Origin: Gluconobacter sp. Dm-62
GTDB taxonomy: Bacteria > Pseudomonadota > Alphaproteobacteria > Acetobacterales > Acetobacteraceae
Assembly: GCF_018256155.1 (NCBI RefSeq)
Contig: NZ_JAERLY010000002.1
Location: 552,436 to 616,435 of the forward strand
Reading direction: 5' to 3'
DNA: 64,000 bases
Part shown: in pieces, positions 1-6,783 of the stretch
Position numbering within the stretch: position 1 is the stretch's first letter
Layout: the number at the start of each line of letters is the position of its first letter
Translations under genes and position numbers: made by a program
The notes under the pieces: generated by a model
Database searches by the model: none
Told to the model about the DNA's origin: nothing
Seen by the model: only the letters and a program-made list of their open reading frames with translations

Positions 1-838
1 CGAGTTTCTGGGTGTTGTCGCTGTTCCAGGCTTCGACAGTCAGTTCGCCGGATTCACGCAGATGGGTTGCGACATCGCCGAGCTGGTTCTGCGGGACAGT
101 GAAGATTACCGAAATCGGCTGCATCTGCGTCAGGATCGTCAGCCCGCCGGACTGGCCTGCCGTCACATAGTTGCCGACGTCGAGCACGCGGATACCGACA
201 CGACCTTCGACTGGCGCAATGATGTGGCAGTACATCACGTTCAGCTCGGCGTTCCGGACATTGGCACGATCGAACTCGACCTGACCTTCAAGCTGCTGGA
301 CCGTGAATTCCTGGTCACGGGCAGTCATGGCGGAGGTCGAGTTCTGCTTGATCAGGCGCTGGTAACGGGCATTGTCCACGCGGGCCTTTTCAAGCTGCGC
401 CACATCAGCTGCCAGAGTGCCGCGATACTGGGCAAGCGTGGCTTCATAGGGGCGTGGATCAATCAGTTCCAGCTCGTCGCCCTTATGGACGTGCTGGCCT
501 TCCTGATAATAGACGGCAGCAATATGACCGTTGACCCGGGGCGTGATCGTTACGTTCGTGACAGGAACGACCGTGCCGATTTCCTGGAAGATGACAGGCA
601 TATCGCCGGTATGGGCGGTTGCGACGGCGACGGGCTGCACGCTTCCGTCCCCGGTCCCGGCGCCATTACGTTTGTGCGTCGCGCCATGAGGGCGGAAGAT
701 CGCAAACAGGATCAGAAGAACGACCAGAAGGACAACGCCCCAGAGGATCCAGCGCCGACGGGAGCGGGCAGGAGGAGGGGAGGACTGGGCGGTGCTGTTC
801 GTAAGGCGGTCGTTGGAGCCGGCCGTCTGCTGATCCAT
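1..838 (-). CDS. RND efflux periplasmic adaptor, MdtA/AcrA type (partial)
   Basis: Membrane-fusion protein that would link an inner-membrane RND pump to an outer-membrane channel. It starts at an ATG at 838 behind a GGGAAAGA-type ribosome site and leaves the window after 279 codons, so the C-terminus and the expected pump gene lie to the left. The reading shows a cytoplasmic N-terminus (about residues 1-28), one membrane anchor (about 30-48, WILWGVVLLVVLLILF), then a biotinyl/lipoyl-like half-motif (about 99-137, with NGHIAAVYYQEGQHV and the DPRPYEATL that opens the hairpin), a coiled hairpin (about 138-200) and the returning lipoyl half with APVEGRVG. This order is typical of the MdtA branch. 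The substrate cannot be told from the sequence. Family call is firm; the exact symbol is not. Confidence 0.9.
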   Translation of the reverse strand, partial: MDQQTAGSNDRLTNSTAQSSPPPARSRRRWILWGVVLLVVLLILFAIFRPHGATHKRNGAGTGDGSVQPVAVATAHTGDMPVIFQEIGTVVPVTNVTITPRVNGHIAAVYYQEGQHVHKGDELELIDPRPYEATLAQYRGTLAADVAQLEKARVDNARYQRLIKQNSTSAMTARDQEFTVQQLEGQVEFDRANVRNAELNVMYCHIIAPVEGRVGIRVLDVGNYVTAGQSGGLTILTQMQPISVIFTVPQNQLGDVATHLRESGELTVEAWNSDNTQKL

Positions 839-1052
839 GGTGGTTCTGTCTTTCCCTATACCAGAGCTCAGGGCTCTCAGGCGGCGATGCTATGTGTTTT
901 CATACCTATACGGCAGGAGGCCAGCGCCTGCCATGACGCGACCTTAAATCCTGTTCAGTTTTGACAATGAAAATCAAAATGAGCGTAAATGATACGTTTC
1001 GTTACTTTGTCGCAGGCCTTGTCTCTTTTCCGCTCAAGGATCATATCGGACT

Positions 1053-1078
1053 GGAACCGGATGCTGCGGTCGCGCGTT
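1053..1078 (+). promoter_or_regulatory. EcfG-type general stress promoter
   Basis: GGAAC at 1053-1057 and CGTT at 1075-1078 are separated by 17 bases, an exact match to the alphaproteobacterial sigma-EcfG consensus (GGAAC, 16-17 bases, CGTT). Transcription would start near 1085, about 35 bases before the CsbD-like gene, whose relatives are stress-induced. No ecfG, phyR or nepR gene is in the window, so the control is inferred. Confidence 0.6.
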
Positions 1079-1120
1079 CATCAACGCAGACACAGATTTG
1101 TCCGGACAAAGGAGAACAAG

Positions 1121-1411
1121 ATGGCTGATACAACTGAAACGAAGGCTGAAGGCCTCCTGGATGACGTCAAGGGCAAGGTCAAGGACGGCGTTGGTGGCCT
1201 GACCGGTGATGCCAAGCTTCAGGCCGAAGGCAAGTTTGACCAGCTTTCCGGCATGGCACAGCAGGAATTTGCTGACCTTTATGACGAAGGTGAAACCAAG
1301 CTTGAAGCAGCGACTGCGTTTGTGCAGGATCGCCCTCTGATCTCACTCGTGATCGCGACGGTCGTTGGCATGATCGTAGGCGGTCTGTTGTTCGGACGCA
1401 AAAGCTCCTGA
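1121..1411 (+). CDS. CsbD-like / DUF883-like stress protein with C-terminal membrane anchor
   Basis: A 96-residue protein whose N-terminal half is CsbD-like (repeated short amphipathic helices with GKVKDGVGGLTGD) and whose C-terminal half resembles the ElaB/YqjD (DUF883) tail: a charged helix, then one membrane segment (about residues 73-91) ending in GRKSS. CsbD proteins are small stress proteins of unknown mechanism; DUF883 proteins can be membrane-anchored and ribosome-associated. The start at 1121 is chosen because GGAG sits at 1111-1114 and the CsbD homology begins there; an upstream in-frame extension from 989 has no homology. It lies alone between an EcfG-type promoter and a terminator, as expected of a one-gene stress unit. 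A second CsbD gene lies at 21.3-21.5 kb. Confidence 0.85.
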   Translation: MADTTETKAEGLLDDVKGKVKDGVGGLTGDAKLQAEGKFDQLSGMAQQEFADLYDEGETKLEAATAFVQDRPLISLVIATVVGMIVGGLLFGRKSS

Positions 1412-1454
1412 GGGAGCAACAGCCCTTTCGACGACTGCAACGTCTTTGTGCTAG

Positions 1455-1486
1455 AAGCCTTCCGGAGTAATCCGGGAGGCTTTTTT
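1455..1486 (+). terminator. Rho-independent terminator that also holds the next gene's Shine-Dalgarno
   Basis: AAGCCTTCCGGA, loop GTAA, then TCCGGGAGGCTT and a run of T. It ends the CsbD-like transcript. The 3' arm contains GGGAGG (1474-1479), nine bases before the ATG of the following gene, so the ribosome site would be paired when the hairpin forms. Confidence 0.85.
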
Positions 1487-1488
1487 GC

Positions 1489-2124
1489 ATGGAATGGTTT
1501 TACGAGAATAACGGGCAGCAGGCCGGTCCCGTTTCCCGTGAAGAAATCCTGCGTCTGATCATGCAACAGCGCATCAAACCCGAAACCCTTGTCTGGACGT
1601 CGGAGTTTGGAGAGACGTGGCGGCCAGCCAGCGCTGCCGGGCTTGTGTCGCCGCTGACAGGCCTGCTGCGGATGTCGTCAGGCATTTCAGAACACTGGGC
1701 CTGGGTTTTGCTGGTGGGGCCCTGGCTCATCCAGCGTCTGGCGCTTCTGGTTCTGGATTGGCGCCAGATCCCGGATAGTGAACGGATGGGAACATTTTCC
1801 ATCATTGGAATGATGTCACTGGCCCTGTTTTTCACGGCTTTTGTGCTTGATCGCAATTCGATCCGCGAGAGTGGTCAAACGCCGCCCGGCTTCTGGTGGT
1901 GGCTTTTCCTGCCGGGTTATTTCTGGAGGCGGCGGCAGATTGTCGGCCGCGGGCTCTCGCTTCTGATCGTCAGCCTCGTGTTGCTGGCGGCGAATGTGAC
2001 AGAAAAGATCTATCAGCTTCCCCAGATCGAAACCGAGCTTCAGACGCGGCAAGGGCAATCGAGTCAGCCTGCTCCTACGACGCCTCCGGGTGCTGGCCAG
2101 GACAACGAACAGGAAGAACTCTGA
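1489..2124 (+). CDS. GYF_2 (DUF4339) domain membrane protein
   Basis: A 211-residue protein. Residues about 3-50 form a GYF_2 domain (WFYENNGQQAGPVS, later LVWTSEF and WRPA), a small fold thought to bind proline-rich or other protein partners. Three or four hydrophobic segments follow (about 66-86, 100-121, 135-148 with FWWWLFLPGYFW, and 154-170), then a Gln/Pro-rich C-terminal tail. The ATG at 1489 must be close to the true start because the domain begins at residue 3; this puts the start two bases after the T-run of the upstream terminator. Precise function unknown; related proteins pair GYF_2 with RDD or other membrane regions. Confidence 0.75.
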   Translation: MEWFYENNGQQAGPVSREEILRLIMQQRIKPETLVWTSEFGETWRPASAAGLVSPLTGLLRMSSGISEHWAWVLLVGPWLIQRLALLVLDWRQIPDSERMGTFSIIGMMSLALFFTAFVLDRNSIRESGQTPPGFWWWLFLPGYFWRRRQIVGRGLSLLIVSLVLLAANVTEKIYQLPQIETELQTRQGQSSQPAPTTPPGAGQDNEQEEL

Positions 2125-2202
2125 AGTCCGCAGGGAAAGAGTCTTTCACACCACACTTGACAGACTAAACTCAGAGAAAATGCATTTTTAGGCTTCCCTT
2201 TC

Positions 2203-2228
2203 GAGTCGCCATGATTCAAAACCGATTC
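2203..2228. promoter_or_regulatory. Cluster of three GANTC (CcrM) sites before rnhB-ccrM
   Basis: GAGTC at 2203-2207, GATTC at 2213-2217 and GATTC at 2224-2228 lie in 26 bases, 10 and 11 bases apart, between the GYF_2 gene and rnhB. GANTC is the target of CcrM, encoded by the second gene of this operon. In Caulobacter, GANTC sites near the ccrM promoter make its transcription depend on methylation state. No clear -35/-10 or CtrA half-site pair is visible here, so a role in expression is inference. Confidence 0.55.
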
Positions 2229-2271
2229 GGTCACCTGATTTTGGGGTGTCTGTCGGGGAGAACGCTCAAAA

Positions 2272-2895
2272 ATGCCGGATTACGCCCTGGAAGCTGCCCA
2301 TGGGGGGCTGGTCGTCGGGATCGACGAAGTCGGGCGTGGTCCTCTGGCAGGGCCGGTGGTGGCTTCTGCCGTTGCATTCACGACGCCTCCGTCTGAAACC
2401 CTGTCTTCCCTCCTTGATGATTCCAAGAAACTGACAGCCCGGCGCCGGATGCTTGCCTATGAGGCCCTGATGGCTGACGAGCAGGTTCTGATCGGCATCG
2501 GTGCCGCGTCTGTTCTGGAAATTGAGCAGATCAATATTGCCCAGGCCTGCTATCTGGCCATGCGCCGCGCGCTGTCCCGGTTGGGGCGCATGCCGGATCT
2601 GGCCCTTGTGGATGGCAAACATGCCCCAAAGCTGCCGTGTCCCATCAAAATGGTGATCGGCGGGGACGGGATCAGCCTGTCCATTGCCGCAGCCTCTATC
2701 ATCGCAAAAGTGACGCGGGATCGCCTGATGGCGCGTCTGGCGGTGCGACATGACGCCTATGGTTGGGAGCGCAATGCCGGTTATGGCACGGCCGCGCATA
2801 TGCAGGGCCTGAAGCTCCGGGGGGTGACACCCCATCACAGGCGTAGTTTTGCGCCGATACGAAACATGATTGAAGCAGAGGCACACGCAGCATGA
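2272..2895 (+). CDS. rnhB: Ribonuclease HII
   Basis: Cleaves the RNA strand of RNA/DNA hybrids and single ribonucleotides in DNA. A 207-residue protein, normal size for RNase HII. The N-terminal motif [14 protein letters not shown] carries acidic catalytic residues D18 and E19; further conserved blocks are [10 protein letters not shown] and the C-terminal RRSFAPIR. The start at 2272 fits GGGGAG at 2255-2260, if rather widely spaced. It overlaps ccrM by four bases (ATGA), so the two are coupled; pairing of rnhB with a CcrM-type methylase is common in alphaproteobacteria. Confidence 0.95.
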   Translation: MPDYALEAAHGGLVVGIDEVGRGPLAGPVVASAVAFTTPPSETLSSLLDDSKKLTARRRMLAYEALMADEQVLIGIGAASVLEIEQINIAQACYLAMRRALSRLGRMPDLALVDGKHAPKLPCPIKMVIGGDGISLSIAAASIIAKVTRDRLMARLAVRHDAYGWERNAGYGTAAHMQGLKLRGVTPHHRRSFAPIRNMIEAEAHAA

Positions 2896-3977
2896 GCGGT
2901 GAATTTCCCGTCGACCAGATCCTGCGTGGAGAATGCATCGAAACGATGAAGACGCTGCCCGATGGGAGCGTGGACTGCATTTTCGCCGATCCGCCGTACA
3001 ACCTTCAGCTACGCGGCGAGCTGCGTCGTCCGGACGAGACCGTCGTGGACGGGGTGGATGATGATTGGGACAAGTTCGCGGATTACGCGACCTACGACAA
3101 TTTTACGCGCGAATGGCTCAGCGAAGCACGCCGTATCCTGCACAAGGACGGTACGATCTGGGTTATCGGATCGTATCACAATGTCTTCCGGCTGGGCGCG
3201 ATCATGCAGGATCTGGGCTTCTGGATCCTGAACGACATCGTCTGGCGCAAGTCCAACCCGATGCCGAATTTCCGGGGGCGGCGTTTTACGAACGCACATG
3301 AGACACTGATCTGGGCGGCTCGTGGTCCGCAGAGCAAGTACCGCTTCAACTATCAGGCCATGAAGGCGCTGAACGACGATCTTCAGATGCGCTCGGACTG
3401 GTATCTGCCGCTATGCACCGGCAATGAGCGCCTGAAGAACGAGCATGGCCTGAAACTGCATCCGACGCAGAAGCCGGAAAGTCTGCTCCATCGTGTTCTG
3501 GTGGCCTCGACCAATGCCAACGACGTGGTCCTCGATCCGTTCTGCGGCAGTGGCACGACGCCCGCCATGGCCAAGCGCCTGGGTCGCCATTACATCGCCA
3601 TCGAACGCCATCCGGATTACGTTAAGGCCGCCCGGGAGCGTGTGGCGCGTGAAGAACGCCTGACATCCGAGCAACTCGCGACGACGCCTGCCAAGCGTGA
3701 GATGCCCCGTATTCCGTTCGGCAGCTTTGTAGAGACAGGCGTCCTTCCTGCCGGAACGGTGTTGTACGACCGGCAGAAACGGCTGAAAGCAACCGTTACG
3801 CCTGATGGTACGCTGGTTTCAGGTAATCAGCGTGGCTCGATTCACAAACTGGGCGCGACATTGACAGGCGCACCGTCCTGCAATGGTTGGACGTTCTGGT
3901 ATTTCGAGCGGGACGGACAGTTTGTCCAGATTGACGTGCTGCGCCAGGAAAGTCAGGCGCTTCGCAACGTCGGCTGA
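2892..3977 (+). CDS. ccrM: Cell-cycle DNA adenine methyltransferase CcrM (GANTC)
   Basis: Beta-class N6-adenine methyltransferase of 361 residues. Motif IV DPPY is at residues 33-36 and the SAM-binding DPFCGSG at about 215-221, the beta-class order. The C-terminal part (about 277-358, with GSIHKLGA and [10 protein letters not shown]) is the RAMA-type extension typical of CcrM and needed for GANTC recognition. CcrM remethylates the chromosome late in the cell cycle and sets expression of genes with GANTC in their promoters. The four-base overlap with rnhB shows co-translation, and a strong terminator follows. GANTC specificity is inferred from the family. Confidence 0.94.
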   Translation: MSGEFPVDQILRGECIETMKTLPDGSVDCIFADPPYNLQLRGELRRPDETVVDGVDDDWDKFADYATYDNFTREWLSEARRILHKDGTIWVIGSYHNVFRLGAIMQDLGFWILNDIVWRKSNPMPNFRGRRFTNAHETLIWAARGPQSKYRFNYQAMKALNDDLQMRSDWYLPLCTGNERLKNEHGLKLHPTQKPESLLHRVLVASTNANDVVLDPFCGSGTTPAMAKRLGRHYIAIERHPDYVKAARERVAREERLTSEQLATTPAKREMPRIPFGSFVETGVLPAGTVLYDRQKRLKATVTPDGTLVSGNQRGSIHKLGATLTGAPSCNGWTFWYFERDGQFVQIDVLRQESQALRNVG

Positions 3978-3996
3978 TACCGCGTAATGTACGCAT

Positions 3997-4029
3997 AAAA
4001 AAAGCCGGAGACTGATCTCCGGCTTTTTT
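3997..4029. terminator. Bidirectional terminator between ccrM and the ankyrin gene
   Basis: A run of A, then GCCGGAGA, loop CTGA, TCTCCGGC and six T. The symmetric A/T tracts allow it to stop both the plus-strand rnhB-ccrM transcript and the minus-strand operon that ends at 4049. Confidence 0.92.
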
Positions 4030-4048
4030 CGTATCAGGTTCAGAAATA

Positions 4049-4666
4049 TTAGTGGCCTGCAAAACCCAGAAAGCCGACTGATGGGTCGGCTTTCCCACCG
4101 CTTGTGTCGAAATGCGGAGACGCTGCGACGAGAGAGCGTTTCGGTGTGACGGATTTTCCGCCAATGGTGAGATGGCCGCTGCCATTCTTCATTTCGACGC
4201 CCTGATCAGAGACGCTGTTCTCGATTTTGCCGTCCGGATTATAGGTGCGCATCGACAGGAGCAGGAACATGATGTCCTTGCGGTTCAGGTCGATGGCCAT
4301 GTCCAGCGGTGTCTGGTCCAGAACGTTGTGGCCACCCATGTCGGCGCCGCGGTTAAGTGCTTCTTTTGCCGCGTTGAGAGAGCCACGGTTGATGGCGTCG
4401 AACAGGGCCGTGGTCGGGTTCACGTCGGCGCGGGCATGCCCGGCATCGTCGTCGGACCCTTCTGCTCCAGGCAGGGCCGAAGGCGGCGCGGCGCGCTGGG
4501 CGGCCTTGCGGGCTTCGGCCTTCTTCTGGTTGGCTTCGGCTTCCTGTTCAGCCTCGGCGTCGTCGGCATCCTGAGCCTGGGCGTGATGCCAGGGTACGAG
4601 AATCGTCGGCGTCATTGCCAGAGCGGCAACGAGCAGCAGGCGGGGCAGGGTGGGGAGCAGTCGCAT
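4049..4666 (-). CDS. Exported ankyrin-repeat protein
   Basis: A 205-residue protein beginning with a signal peptide (MRLLPTLPRLLLVAALAM, cleavage probably near AQA-QD), then a charged Glu/Lys/Ala-rich stretch (about 33-65) and two or so ankyrin units (TTALFDAINRGSLNAAKEALNRGADM and a following TPLDMAIDLNRKDIMFLLL). The C-terminal 60 residues show no known motif. The start is set at the signal-peptide Met; upstream in-frame codons belong to the leader. It is the last gene on the strand of the MoxR/VWA block, about 80 bases behind it, with a terminator beyond. The link to that block is positional only. Confidence 0.75.
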   Translation of the reverse strand: MRLLPTLPRLLLVAALAMTPTILVPWHHAQAQDADDAEAEQEAEANQKKAEARKAAQRAAPPSALPGAEGSDDDAGHARADVNPTTALFDAINRGSLNAAKEALNRGADMGGHNVLDQTPLDMAIDLNRKDIMFLLLSMRTYNPDGKIENSVSDQGVEMKNGSGHLTIGGKSVTPKRSLVAASPHFDTSGGKADPSVGFLGFAGH

Positions 4667-4743
4667 AATCCCAATATACTGTGATCGATCGTCCTGTGCG
4701 AGTCTGCAGATGCCTCTTGGACGTGCCGGATTGTGACATTTTT

Positions 4744-6783
4744 TCAATGACCTTCCCGCCACCAGCCAATTGCGAGGAAAATCAGGGCTGCGAGGAGGGC
4801 TGCCCATGCGGGAACGAGGTCCGTCGTCCGCGTTTCGCCTGCGACGGCGGCCGTCGTAACGGGCAGACCCATCCAGCCTGAACCCGTCATGGCCGAGCCG
4901 GTGGGAACCTGTTTCAGATGCGGCGTATGTTCCGCGATCCATGACACCGTTCCCCCCGATTCCTGAGCGCTTGCGCCCATGACCGTCGCGGTGGCGCGCA
5001 GGTCCTGCCGTTCGATTGGATCGTGGGAAACAGGACTTGCAAAGGCGACGAGCCCGTCCTGTCGGACGCTCCAGATTCCGGGCGTCGCGGCGGCCAACGT
5101 GGCATGCCAGACGCCATTCGTCTGTTTCAGGGTGACGGGCGTGCGCTTTCCGTCTGGTGCGGTGACGAGAGCCTCTGGCGAAACAGCCTGTCCCGCAGCG
5201 TGGCGCTCGACGTCGAGCTGCCCGTTTTCGATCCGGGCCGTCAGGCGGTTTTCTTCAAGGTCGGGCTCTTTCATGAGCCAGTGCGAAAGGCGCCGCAGAA
5301 GCTCGGCCTGCGGTCCGCCGCCGCCTTCGCCACGGGACCACAGCCAGAGCTGGTCTGACATCAGCATGGCCACGCGCCCCCGGTCCACCCGGTCCAACAG
5401 AAGAAGCGGCGCGCCGTCAGGACCGTGCATCAGGTCCTCGCCATGCGACTGGTCTGGCCGGAGCGCACGATACCAGGGACCCCAGTCTTCCGTCAGGCCC
5501 GCCGTGACGGGATGGGTTTTGCCCAGATCGGTCAGGGCAGGACGGAAAGCCCGCGTAACCACGCCGTCCGTTCCGACATGGGCCGGAAGAACCTGTGCGA
5601 GGCTTGTGTCCTGAAGAGTGCCGTCCTGCGTGAATTCCGGCCCAGCTGTCACCAGAAGGCCGCCACCATTGCGGACGTAGTCGGCGATATTGGTCAGGTA
5701 TTCGTCTGGCAGGATGTTGCTGTTGCGGAATCCGTCCAGAATGATGAGGTCAAAGCTGCGGATTTTTTCCTGAAACAGTTCACGGATCGGGAACGGAATC
5801 AGCGCCAGATCCGACAGCGGCGTGCCGTCATCGGTGTTGGGGGAGCGCAGGATGGTGAAGTGTACGAGATCGACGGACGGATCGGCTTTCAGAAGCCGCC
5901 GCCAGACGCGCTCGCCCTGATTGGGCACGCCGGAGACCAGCAGCACGCGCAGCCGGTCACGGACGCCCCGGATGCGCACGACTTCGCTGTTGTTTTCCGT
6001 GGACGCTTCCCCCGCCAGCGGGGAAACCGACAGGCCAACGAGCGTTTCGCCGGGATGCTGGACCGGCACCGTGATGTCCTGCGGTGTGCCGGTCTGGATC
6101 GGTCGTGTCTGGGGCGGGGCGTCGCCGGATCGGATTGTGAGGATGGCGTCGGCTGTGGCCGGAGCGCCCAGATCGTCCACCTGAACGCGGATCGTGGCGT
6201 TCTGCCCGACGATGGCATAGGGCGGCGTGCTCAGGATGCGCAGGCGGCGGTCCTGTTCCTCGCCATGCGCGGCCAGCAGGAGATGCAGCGGAAGTGTCTG
6301 CCCGTCTGCGCCATGAAAGCGGGGAGGCAGATGGGCTGGAACGTCATGATCCATGCCATCCGTTATGACGATGGCGCCCGCGAAACGGCCTTGCGGAAGA
6401 TCCGCGTGATCCAGCGCCTCGAACAGGCGTGTTCCATGTCCCGTGCCGCCGGGAACATCCACGCGATGCAGCGTCAGGCCGGGAAGACGGGCTGCGTCCT
6501 GCATGATCTGTTCGGCGGCGCGGTCTGCAATGGCTGTGCGGGGTCCGACCTGCATGGAGGCGGAACGGTCCACGACCAGAAGGGCATCCTGCGGGACGGG
6601 ACGCAGAACCGGGTGGAGCGAGCGTGGCCCGGACAGCCATCCCAGCAGGGCCAGAACAGCGAGAGCCCGCCAGAGCATTCCGCGCGCACCACCTAGGGCA
6701 CCGTAAATCGCGCCGGCAACCGTCAGGATCGCCAGCGTCGCCAGAAGCCAGACCGGCAGCATCGGAGAGAGGTCGAACATCAT
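4744..6783 (-). CDS. Membrane protein with von Willebrand A region and GATase-like fold
   Basis: A 679-residue protein with two N-terminal membrane segments (about 11-32 and 38-53), a VWA-like domain opening with VVDRSASM (the DxSxS metal motif, about 72-76) and continuing with VITDGMDHD, a middle Ig-like region, then a class-I glutamine-amidotransferase-like fold (LIILDGFRNSN, GGGLLVTAGPEF), and one C-terminal membrane helix (about 656-675). No catalytic Cys of a true amidotransferase is evident. It overlaps the upstream DUF4159 gene by four bases. Such proteins accompany MoxR ATPases in alphaproteobacteria; their client is unknown. Confidence 0.8.
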   Translation of the reverse strand: MMFDLSPMLPVWLLATLAILTVAGAIYGALGGARGMLWRALAVLALLGWLSGPRSLHPVLRPVPQDALLVVDRSASMQVGPRTAIADRAAEQIMQDAARLPGLTLHRVDVPGGTGHGTRLFEALDHADLPQGRFAGAIVITDGMDHDVPAHLPPRFHGADGQTLPLHLLLAAHGEEQDRRLRILSTPPYAIVGQNATIRVQVDDLGAPATADAILTIRSGDAPPQTRPIQTGTPQDITVPVQHPGETLVGLSVSPLAGEASTENNSEVVRIRGVRDRLRVLLVSGVPNQGERVWRRLLKADPSVDLVHFTILRSPNTDDGTPLSDLALIPFPIRELFQEKIRSFDLIILDGFRNSNILPDEYLTNIADYVRNGGGLLVTAGPEFTQDGTLQDTSLAQVLPAHVGTDGVVTRAFRPALTDLGKTHPVTAGLTEDWGPWYRALRPDQSHGEDLMHGPDGAPLLLLDRVDRGRVAMLMSDQLWLWSRGEGGGGPQAELLRRLSHWLMKEPDLEENRLTARIENGQLDVERHAAGQAVSPEALVTAPDGKRTPVTLKQTNGVWHATLAAATPGIWSVRQDGLVAFASPVSHDPIERQDLRATATVMGASAQESGGTVSWIAEHTPHLKQVPTGSAMTGSGWMGLPVTTAAVAGETRTTDLVPAWAALLAALIFLAIGWWREGH

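Noticed and set aside
912..932. GGCAGG/CCTGCC inverted repeat upstream of the RND adaptor
   Set aside because: Short arms with a nine-base spacer, expected by chance in GC-rich DNA; not strong enough for an operator call.
62..964. 300-codon plus-strand ORF at the left edge
   Set aside because: The minus strand holds the RND adaptor with clear domains from 838 to the edge.
961..990. TTGACA at 961-966 as a sigma-70 promoter
   Set aside because: No acceptable -10 at 16-18 bases; the EcfG-type element is closer to the gene.
2157..2185. TTGACA at 2157-2162 as rnhB promoter
   Set aside because: The base run 17 bases downstream does not look like a -10; not reported as a promoter.
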